From the NCBI GenBank assembly GCA_003132865.1, contig PKYZ01000463.1, positions 14,721 to 23,823 on the forward strand: 9,103 nt of DNA. The letters run 5' to 3'. The notes under the pieces were generated by a model, which did no database searches, was not told the DNA's origin, and worked only from the letters and a program-made list of their open reading frames with translations. This stretch comes from Bryobacterales bacterium. GTDB lineage: Bacteria > Acidobacteriota > Terriglobia > Bryobacterales > Bryobacteraceae. Shown in pieces: positions 1 to 4,414 of this stretch (positions are counted from its first letter, which is position 1; every line of letters begins with the position of its first letter). Made by a program: the position numbers and the translations under genes.

Positions 1-68
1 GCCGGCCTTCCGGCCGGCTGGACCCGCTGGAAAGCGGGTCCCTCACAGGCTGAAGCCTGTGCTACCAG
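1..68. repeat. Cluster of three hairpins (REP-like palindromic repeat)
   Basis: Three perfect inverted repeats lie end to end: GCCGGCC/GGCCGGC (1-7 with 12-18, loop TTCC), GGACCCGCT/AGCGGGTCC (20-28 with 33-41, loop GGAA) and CACAGGCT/AGCCTGTG (44-51 with 54-61). The third palindrome plus the following CTACCAG recurs almost exactly at 3036-3060. The cluster sits just past the stop codon of the minus-strand peroxiredoxin-like gene, so transcripts of that gene would end in this structure. It may help termination or mRNA 3' stability, but no T-tract is visible within the window. It may continue beyond the left edge. The resemblance to interspersed intergenic repeats of acidobacterial genomes is from memory and was not searched. 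Confidence 0.75.
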
Positions 69-74
69 GGAACA

Positions 75-866
75 TCAGCGTCCCGTTGGCAGTTGTAGAT
101 AGTCGATCTCCCGCAGGACAATCTCGGGGCGGGCTCTCACGCGGATGTCATCCGTCTGGTTGACCCATCGGATGATGCCCGCGGCGTCCACCAGGAACTC
201 GGCGGGCCGCGCGATGTCCCGGCCGTTTTCGCCGGCGCCGGCGTGCAGGACTCCGTAACGGCGGATCACCTCAGCCTTCGGATCGGACAGGAAAAGGAAG
301 GTATAACCCTGGTCCTGGCAGAGTTTGCGCGACTCTGCATTGGAGTCCACGCTGATGGCCGCGATCCGGACGCCGCGCGCGCGAAACTCGTCTAAGTGGG
401 CCTGGAAACTCCGTAACTCGGAGTTACAGAAAGGTCACCAATAACCGCGGTAGAAAATCAACAACACGGCCCGGTTTGTCTTGCGCATTTCAGAAAGAGT
501 CACGGGCTTGCCGTTGGCATCCTGCAGCGTAAAATCGGCCGCAGGTTGGTCCACTTGCAGAGCGCCGCTGGCGGATGGCACACGGCGCGCGAAGACAAAG
601 TTACCCCAACAGAAAAGGCCAAACAGCGCGAGGGCCAGCACGCCGAGCACCGTGCCGCCGACTTTGCCGCGGTAGCGTTCCGGCTCGCGGTACGCCCTCT
701 TTAGCCCGGCCGCCAACACGCACCCGCCTGCCAGGAAAAGGAGTAAGTTTGCCCACGGAACATCGCGCGTGCCCGGAAAGCGAACAAAGAAGGGTATGTA
801 GCTGAAGACCGCCACCAGCGTGACTGCGAATCCCGTCCAAATCGGAGAGTTCCAGCTTCGTCGCAT
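75..866 (-). CDS. Membrane-anchored peroxiredoxin-like (AhpC/TSA, redoxin) selenoprotein with in-frame UGA
   Basis: Read with the TGA at 435-437 as selenocysteine, the frame runs unbroken to TGA at 75-77 and gives 263 aa from the ATG at 866-864. In-frame GTG at 896 or ATG at 884 would add 10 or 6 residues. I prefer 866 because a TACAAT box lies at 880-875 and the Arg-rich start MRRSW fits a membrane N-terminus. Three hydrophobic segments follow (about residues 9-29, 38-55 and 70-95). Arginines at the N-terminus and in the KRAYREPERYRGK loop suggest these are cytosolic, which puts the redoxin domain in the periplasm. The domain starts at PAADFTLQDANGKPV, has strand LLIFYRGYW, then Sec144-Pro-Phe-Cys147 and NSEL, and continues with AISVDSNAESRKL, FLSDPKAEVIRRYGV, ARPAEFLVD and IRWVN. 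All of these are typical of AhpC/TSA proteins. The UGA occupies the peroxidatic-Cys position and Cys147 would be the partner. The likely role is thiol-dependent peroxide or disulfide redox chemistry. The alternative is a Cys-to-stop nonsense mutation (pseudogene), but the frame and conserved motifs after the TGA are intact. Automated annotation would probably split it at the TGA. Confidence 0.85.
401..430 (-). promoter_or_regulatory. Bacterial SECIS-like hairpin just after the UGA
   Basis: In the minus-strand RNA a perfect 6-bp stem AACUCC (425-420) / GGAGUU (412-407) closes a 7-nt loop GAGUUAC (419-413). Beneath it, after an internal loop of one U opposite UC, four further pairs UCUG/CAGG (430-427 with 404-401, the outer one U-G) extend the stem. 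The loop begins 16 nt after the UGA and its first base is G. Both fit the usual bacterial SECIS rule (G among the first two loop bases, loop about 16-37 nt from UGA), and the unpaired U at the base of the upper stem is reminiscent of the bulged U bound by SelB. An alternative fold GUAAC/GUUAC (427-423 with 417-413) competes but is shorter. The hairpin lies wholly in coding sequence. Confidence 0.7.
435..437 (-). other. In-frame UGA read as selenocysteine (Sec144)
   Basis: The codon order on the minus strand is TTC TAC CGC GGT TAT TGG TGA CCT TTC TGT AAC (split: Phe-Tyr-Arg-Gly-Tyr-Trp, then TGA, then Pro-Phe-Cys-Asn). Peroxiredoxin-like relatives carry Cys at this position in YRGYWCPFC-type motifs, and Sec/Cys replacement at a CxxC redox site is the classic selenoprotein pattern. 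TGA differs from the Cys codons TGC/TGT at one base only, so mutation or sequencing error must be excluded. The downstream hairpin supports recoding. Confidence 0.82.
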
Positions 867-874
867 CCGGCCAG

Positions 875-880
875 ATTGTA
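875..880 (-). promoter_or_regulatory. Candidate -10 box for the selenoprotein gene
   Basis: TACAAT reads 880-875 on the minus strand and ends 8 bases before the ATG at 866-864. This would give a leaderless or nearly leaderless message, in line with the absence of a Shine-Dalgarno sequence in CTGGCCGG just before that ATG. No good -35 hexamer is found 16-18 bp upstream, where CTCAAG or similar occurs, so activator dependence is possible. If translation begins at the GTG (896) instead, this box is fortuitous. Confidence 0.35.
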
Positions 881-891
881 GCATGAAGGGC

Positions 892-908
892 ACCACCCTT
901 GAGGTGGT
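892..908. repeat. Short inverted repeat upstream of the selenoprotein gene
   Basis: ACCACC (892-897) and GGTGGT (903-908) form a perfect 6-bp inverted repeat around the 5-nt spacer CTTGA. It sits about where a -35 region would be relative to the TACAAT box at 880-875 and touches the first of the direct repeats at 906-936. It could be an operator half-site pair or an RNA hairpin; no function can be assigned. Confidence 0.4.
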
Positions 909-936
909 CTGCCCGGGGTCTGCCCTGGGTCTGCCC
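906..936. repeat. Three 9-bp direct repeats, 11-bp period
   Basis: GGTCTGCCC occurs exactly at 906-914, 917-925 and 928-936, so the copies are spaced one helical turn apart. On the gene's strand this is GGGCAGACC three times. The array lies 40-70 bp upstream of the probable start of the selenoprotein gene, immediately upstream of the expected -35 zone. That is a common place for an activator binding in tandem on one DNA face. A simple slipped-strand duplication is the plain alternative. Confidence 0.6.
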
Positions 937-1014
937 CACGAACTCTTGCAGCATTACCGATATTGGGAAAACATGCGGCATTACGCACGAGTGCGTGCGC
1001 CACGCGGTCGGCAG

Positions 1015-1962
1015 TCATTTTAGCGCTGGCACGCCGCTCAGCCGCGGCTGCAGTCCCGCCGCGCGATACGCTTCGATCAAGGCGCCCGCCGCGGGGTTAT
1101 ACTCCGGCGGACCTACGCAGTTGCCGTCCTCCAATTCCACCAGGCATCGATAGCGCTCCAACAGCATGCGGCTCCGGAAGACGCCGCCGGTCCAGGCCAC
1201 GCGCGCGGGTTCGCCGGGCTTCCAAAGCTGCTGGCGAACCGACGAGGTCAGCACGGCGAGTTGCTGCGCCGCATTGTGGAGGATATCGCGCGCGACCGGG
1301 TCTCCGGCCATCGCGGCTTCATCCACCAGCGGGGCCAGGGTCGCGACGCGCGACCGCGGCCAGTCTGGCGCGTAGAAGCGATGCAGGGCGCCGTTTGCGT
1401 CCTCGCTGCCGGTGGCGTCGAGTAGCGCGCGAACCAGCGCGGTTGGCGGCCCCCAGCCTTCTTCGGCGCGCAAAGCGGCGCGCAGGGCCTGGCGCGCGAT
1501 GTCGAATCCACTGCCCTCGTCGCCGAAGATGTAGCCCCAGCCGCCGGTGCGCGCCGTGCGTCCCGTCGCATTGCGCCCGAAAGCGATGGAGCCGGTTCCG
1601 GCGATGGTGACGATTCCGGGTTCGCCAGCGGTGGCGCCCGACAGCGCAATGACGGCGTCATCGGTCACCACCACCACATCGGCCGGCAGGATCTGCTGTA
1701 AGATAGCTTGCTTGTCTTCCGGACCGCCGCTCATACCGAAGCAGGCGGCCGCGAAGCGCACGGCGCGCGCGTCGAGACCGGCTTGCGCGCAGGCCGCGGC
1801 AACGGAGTCACCCACGGCGCGCAGGAGTTTCTGGCGGCCCTCCGCGGCCTCCGCGTGATTGCATGGGCCGCCGCTGCCGGCGCCGAGCACGCGTCCGGCT
1901 TCATCGCCGATTAGCGCGGTAGTGCCGGATTGTCCGCCATCCACACCCAGGAAAAGTCTCAT
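1015..1962 (-). CDS. N-acetylglucosamine kinase-type BadF/BadG/BcrA/BcrD family ATPase
   Basis: This 315-aa protein has the sugar-kinase/Hsp70/actin (ASKHA) fold motifs in order. The phosphate-1 motif is LGVDGGQSGTTALI (5-18), GGPCNH is at 31-36, TDDAVIAL (100-107) follows, and phosphate-2 is IAGTGSIAFG (120-129). GGWGYIFGDEGSGFDIARQAL (140-160) is the family signature, and the adenosine motif is AWTGGVF (256-262). The length and the Asn-His in GPCNH fit GlcNAc kinases, which phosphorylate amino sugars from cell-wall recycling or chitin breakdown with ATP in the cytosol. The exact sugar is not provable from sequence, and a glucosamine kinase is possible. The ATG at 1962 is preceded by GAGAG about 8 bp upstream. 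The gene diverges from the Clp_N/DinB gene across 62 bp containing a palindrome. The selenoprotein gene follows on the same strand after about 150 bp. Confidence 0.88.
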   Translation of the reverse strand: MRLFLGVDGGQSGTTALIGDEAGRVLGAGSGGPCNHAEAAEGRQKLLRAVGDSVAAACAQAGLDARAVRFAAACFGMSGGPEDKQAILQQILPADVVVVTDDAVIALSGATAGEPGIVTIAGTGSIAFGRNATGRTARTGGWGYIFGDEGSGFDIARQALRAALRAEEGWGPPTALVRALLDATGSEDANGALHRFYAPDWPRSRVATLAPLVDEAAMAGDPVARDILHNAAQQLAVLTSSVRQQLWKPGEPARVAWTGGVFRSRMLLERYRCLVELEDGNCVGPPEYNPAAGALIEAYRAAGLQPRLSGVPALK

Positions 1963-1965
1963 CCG

Positions 1966-1980
1966 TAGTCTCTCAGACTA
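1966..1980. promoter_or_regulatory. Palindrome in divergent promoter region (possible operator)
   Basis: TAGTCT-CTC-AGACTA is a perfect 6-bp inverted repeat with a 3-bp centre. It lies between the start codons of the kinase (1962) and the Clp_N/DinB gene (2025). On the minus strand it overlaps a TATAGT -10-like hexamer (1982-1977), the usual place for a repressor operator. In the kinase mRNA it would otherwise form a tiny hairpin that hides the GAGAG ribosome-binding site. The role is inferred from position only. Confidence 0.4.
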
Positions 1981-2010
1981 TACCAATCCCCGGCCGCTGG
2001 AGCATACTGA

Positions 2011-2017
2011 GAGGAGG
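2011..2017 (+). promoter_or_regulatory. Strong Shine-Dalgarno for the Clp_N/DinB gene
   Basis: GAGGAGG lies 7 bp before the ATG at 2025 and fixes the start of the downstream gene. A weak -10-like CATACT (2003-2008) overlaps too closely to be a confident promoter, so the promoter was not assigned. Confidence 0.7.
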
Positions 2018-2024
2018 CCACCGC

Positions 2025-2918
2025 ATGTTTGAACGCTACACCGAAGTGGCGCGCCGCACCATCTTCTTCGTCCGCTATGAGGCCAGCGTGTTTGGTTCTC
2101 CCTACATCGAGACCGAGCATCTGCTGCTGGGCCTGTTGCGCGAGGATCACTCTTTCCGAAACAGGCTGCCCGCTGGAGCCGCCGAACAGATTCGCAAACG
2201 AATCGAAGAGCGTGTGCCGCAGCCCGTGCAGCGCACTGCGACGTCCGTGGATCTGCCGCTGAGCCAGGATTCCAGGAGAGCTTTGGCCTGTGCTGCCGAG
2301 GAGAGCGCGGCGCTGCGGCACCCTTCCATCGATTGCTGCCATCTGCTTCTGGGGATCCTGCGTATTGAAACCTCGACGGCCGCAGTCCTGCAGCAGGAAT
2401 TCGGAATCGACTACGCGGGCTATCGCGAAGTGGCGGCGGGACTTCAGGCCTCTCCTCCGCTGCCCGCAAGCGCCCCCGCCGGGCCGTTGGGCAAGGCCGC
2501 CGCGGATCTGCAACGGCTGTTGGGGGCGGCCATGCAGCTCGAGGAGCATGGCGGACAGCGTCTGAAGCGGGCAGGATGGACTCGCAAGGAGGCGTTGGGC
2601 CACCTGATCGACTGGGCGGCCGCGCATCAGCAGTGGTTCGCGCGGGCGCTCACCGAGCCGCAGCTCACAGCCGGTGGATATCCCGAAGATAGCTGGCTAT
2701 CCGTTCAGCAGTATAATGATCTGCCCTGGCGGGAGTTGGTGGATCTGTGCTTCTCGCTCAACCGCCTGATCGTTCACGTGATCGCCCGCACTCCGGTGGA
2801 AAAGATGGACATACCCTGCCGTATCGGCATTGCGGAACCGATCCCGCTGCAGGAACTCGTGCGCCGCTATGTGGCGCATTGCGAGGACGTCGTGGGTCAG
2901 CTTCTCATGTGCGGGTGA
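2025..2918 (+). CDS. Clp_N repeat domain fused to a DinB-like domain
   Basis: This 297-aa protein has two parts. The N-terminal part contains two Clp_N repeats. Repeat one is about 1-65, with FERYTEVARRTIFFVRYEA and YIETEHLLLGLLRED. Repeat two is about 77-138, with LSQDSRRALACAAEES and IDCCHLLLGILR. In ClpA/ClpC chaperones this domain binds adaptors and substrates, but here no AAA+ ATPase domain follows. After a Pro/Ala linker (141-155) comes a four-helix-bundle segment (about 158-297) with LGHLIDWAAAHQQWF (191-205) and YVAHCEDVVGQLL near the end. These resemble DinB/YfiT-like proteins, whose histidines (candidates here H193, H201, H285) bind a metal. The protein is probably cytosolic; no signal peptide is seen. 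A DinB part could act as a thiol-dependent enzyme or a damage-induced protein, but the actual function is unknown. The start is fixed by a strong GAGGAGG. Confidence 0.8.
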   Translation: MFERYTEVARRTIFFVRYEASVFGSPYIETEHLLLGLLREDHSFRNRLPAGAAEQIRKRIEERVPQPVQRTATSVDLPLSQDSRRALACAAEESAALRHPSIDCCHLLLGILRIETSTAAVLQQEFGIDYAGYREVAAGLQASPPLPASAPAGPLGKAAADLQRLLGAAMQLEEHGGQRLKRAGWTRKEALGHLIDWAAAHQQWFARALTEPQLTAGGYPEDSWLSVQQYNDLPWRELVDLCFSLNRLIVHVIARTPVEKMDIPCRIGIAEPIPLQELVRRYVAHCEDVVGQLLMCG

Positions 2919-2921
2919 CAA

Positions 2922-2964
2922 AGGCAAAAAAGAAGAGCCGGGGCCCATTTGCGGGCACCGGCTC
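2922..2964 (-). terminator. Rho-independent terminator for the BON-protein transcript
   Basis: On the minus strand GAGCCGG...CCGGCTC (2964-2958 with 2941-2935) continues after one mismatch into GCCC/GGGC (2956-2953 with 2946-2943) around a 6-nt loop. It is followed directly by TTCTTTTTT (2934-2926). An 11-bp GC-rich stem followed by a T-run is a textbook intrinsic terminator. It would end transcription of the BON gene, about 100 bp after its stop. On the plus strand no T-run follows the stem, so it is a weaker candidate for ending the Clp_N/DinB transcript. Confidence 0.8.
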
Positions 2965-3035
2965 GTCAGACGCTAGTGCTACTGTGTTACAGCAGTGGGG
3001 CGGTTAGTCCTGGCTGGCGCCGGCTGTCGGCGGTT

Positions 3036-3060
3036 CACAGGCTTAAGCCTGTGCCACCAG
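3036..3060. repeat. Second copy of the CACAGGC palindromic repeat
   Basis: CACAGGCTTAAGCCTGTG (3036-3053) is a perfect 18-bp palindrome followed by CCACCAG. Over 25 bp it matches 44-68 with only two differences, one at the palindrome centre and one in the CTACCAG/CCACCAG tail. Like that copy, it lies a few bases past the stop of a minus-strand gene and in the same orientation. The GC-rich stretch before it (3009-3030) shows no equally good hairpins. Confidence 0.7.
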
Positions 3061-3065
3061 CAGCG

Positions 3066-3623
3066 TCAGCTTTTGTGGCTCGGATTTTCAACGTGCAGGT
3101 TGTTCGTGACCTGGCCGAAGCTCAAGCCGGCGCCGGCGGCGCGCAGGCCGGCTACATTCTTCTCCATGTCAGTGCCGACTACGCCTTCCAGAGTCACGTG
3201 ACCGTTGTCCACGATGATGTGGATGGGCGGCACGGTCTCCATGCCATAACGCGACAAGACAGGATCGCGGTAGATGGCACGGGCTACCTGCAGGCGCAGG
3301 CGGTTGTCCATGGGAGACAGCGGCAGAACTTTGAGCTCATTGCTCAGGCTGGTGACGCCCGGCACGTGTTGGGCGATTCGCCCAAGGTCGGCTTTCTTAA
3401 ACGGCTGGCTGACTTCGCCAAGCAGCTCCACACGGCCTTCGTCCACTAAGAAACCGATGTTGTCGAAGATGCTGTAGCGGGGATACATGCGGATCTCGTG
3501 CGTCAGCTTCTTTACGATGACGGCGTCCGAGGCGCTGACCGTGTCACCGGTAGCGGCCGCGGCAATACCCAGACCCAACACGGCGGCCGCGAACATGAAC
3601 TTGTTGAGGATCGTGTGCCTCAT
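3066..3623 (-). CDS. Exported protein with two BON domains
   Basis: This 185-aa protein begins with a signal peptide: MRHTILNK, then a hydrophobic run through about residue 24, with likely cleavage in the AAAATGDT region. Two BON domains follow. BON1 is about 33-100, with VKKLTHEIRMYPRYSIFDNI, then VDEGRVELLGEV and VTSLSNELKVLPL. BON2 is about 107-178, with LRLQVARAIYRDPVL, HIIVDNGHVTLEGVV and VTNNLHVE. In this family (OsmY-like) the domains bind phospholipid surfaces or partner proteins in the periplasm, often as envelope-stress proteins. The specific role here is unknown. The ATG at 3623 is supported by GGAGGGT about 8 bp upstream. The gene is monocistronic: it has an intrinsic terminator downstream, and endonuclease III ends 93 bp upstream of its start. 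Confidence 0.88.
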   Translation of the reverse strand: MRHTILNKFMFAAAVLGLGIAAAATGDTVSASDAVIVKKLTHEIRMYPRYSIFDNIGFLVDEGRVELLGEVSQPFKKADLGRIAQHVPGVTSLSNELKVLPLSPMDNRLRLQVARAIYRDPVLSRYGMETVPPIHIIVDNGHVTLEGVVGTDMEKNVAGLRAAGAGLSFGQVTNNLHVENPSHKS

Positions 3624-3716
3624 TTGCTTTACCCTCCACTTACATCTACGTAGCGGCGGGCGTTTGGGGTAAAGAAAAAATGTAAAGAGTTAGTAAACGT
3701 TAACGTGGGGAGCGGG
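3624..3716 (-). promoter_or_regulatory. Promoter-bearing gap upstream of the BON gene
   Basis: This is the most AT-rich short stretch of the window. It contains the 10-bp perfect palindrome ACGTTAACGT (3697-3706), a run of A (T on the gene strand) at 3675-3680 and TTTAC-type boxes. CTGACC and TTTACT, 17 bp apart on the minus strand (about 3716-3688), are a weak -35/-10 pair; no pair is convincing. The region most likely holds the BON promoter and also the end of the endonuclease III message, but no clear terminator hairpin is visible. Confidence 0.35.
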
Positions 3717-4388
3717 TCAGATGGTCTTATCTTTCGCATAGCAGGCCGGATCCAGCAGACATTCCGCGCAGCGCGGCTTGCGGGCCTGGCAGAGTGCGCG
3801 GCCATGGTGGATGATCTGGTGCGAGAAGAGTATCCAGCGGTCTTGCGGGACGATCTTCATCAGGTCTTGCTCGATCTTGCCGGGATCGGTTTGTCTGGTC
3901 AAATCCAGCCGGCGGGAGACGCGCTGCACGTGCGTATCCACCACCACGCCCACCGCGATCCCGTACGCGGTGCCCAGCACCACGTTGGCGGTCTTGCGGG
4001 CGGCGCCGGGAACGGAGAGCATGTCCTCCATGGTTTTCGGAACCTTGCCGCCGAAATCGCGTAATACTTTCTGTGCGGCCCCTACGATGGACTTCGCCTT
4101 ATTGTTGAAGAAACCCGTACTGCGAATATCCTGCGCCAGAACCTCCGGACGGACCGCGGCGAAGTCGCGCGGGGTGGGATATTTGGCGAACAGACCGGGC
4201 GTGACTTCGTTGACGCGCTTGTCGGTGCATTGCGCGGAAAGGATGGTCGCCACCAACAGCTCCCACGGATTGCGGTGGTGGAGCGCGCAGGTCACATTGG
4301 GGTACATCTGGTCCAGCCCGTGCAGGATATGGTCCGTGCGCGTGCGGCGCTCGGCGGCAGTCTTGGGACGTTTCACTTTGGAGGACAC
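3717..4388 (-). CDS. nth: Endonuclease III, DNA glycosylase/AP lyase
   Basis: This 223-aa protein is close to the usual length of bacterial Nth (about 210-220). It removes oxidised pyrimidines from DNA and cuts the abasic site by beta-elimination in base-excision repair. Visible hallmarks are PWELLVATILSAQCTDKRVN (41-60), the helix-hairpin-helix VPGAARKTANVVLG (126-139) with catalytic Lys132, and VVVDTHVQRVSRRL with catalytic Asp151. The 4Fe-4S cluster ligands are Cys200, Cys207, Cys210 and Cys216 in exact C-x6-C-x2-C-x5-C spacing. The hairpin reads PGAARKTA rather than the E. coli PGVGRKTA, a small change. The start is GTG at 4388 without a clear Shine-Dalgarno. The basic N-terminal extension suggests that start or the GTG four codons later. 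It diverges from the amidohydrolase gene with only 26 bp between starts. Confidence 0.95.
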   Translation of the reverse strand: MSSKVKRPKTAAERRTRTDHILHGLDQMYPNVTCALHHRNPWELLVATILSAQCTDKRVNEVTPGLFAKYPTPRDFAAVRPEVLAQDIRSTGFFNNKAKSIVGAAQKVLRDFGGKVPKTMEDMLSVPGAARKTANVVLGTAYGIAVGVVVDTHVQRVSRRLDLTRQTDPGKIEQDLMKIVPQDRWILFSHQIIHHGRALCQARKPRCAECLLDPACYAKDKTI

Positions 4389-4414
4389 CGGCTAGGTTAA
4401 GCTGGTAGCATAGC

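Noticed and set aside
44..77. Second Sec codon at the terminal TGA (75-77), since a hairpin (61-44 on the minus strand) lies about 13 nt behind it
   Set aside because: The hairpin loop lacks the required G, the hairpin belongs to an interspersed repeat found elsewhere, and the readthrough peptide has no conserved features. I take this TGA as the true stop.
75..350. Stand-alone small redoxin gene starting at GTG 350
   Set aside because: The frame is open without interruption back to the TGA at 435-437, and the domain begins before it. A start at 350 would cut the redoxin fold in half and lose the redox centre. It is the C-terminal part of the selenoprotein.
435..896. Stand-alone 153-aa membrane protein ending at YRGYW
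   Set aside because: It stops one residue before the redox Cys position in the middle of a conserved strand-helix motif. The continuation after the TGA matches the family, so it is the N-terminal part of the selenoprotein.
968..1002. Terminator for the kinase transcript at the CGCACG/CGTGCG hairpin
   Set aside because: The stem is 5-6 bp and no T-run follows directly. The GTTTTCCC further on is too far away, so there is not enough to call a terminator.
963..1610. Long plus-strand frame of 215 codons opposite the kinase
   Set aside because: Its composition is extremely Arg/Ala/Pro-rich, as expected for the antisense of a GC-rich gene. It lacks domain motifs and overlaps the well-supported kinase.
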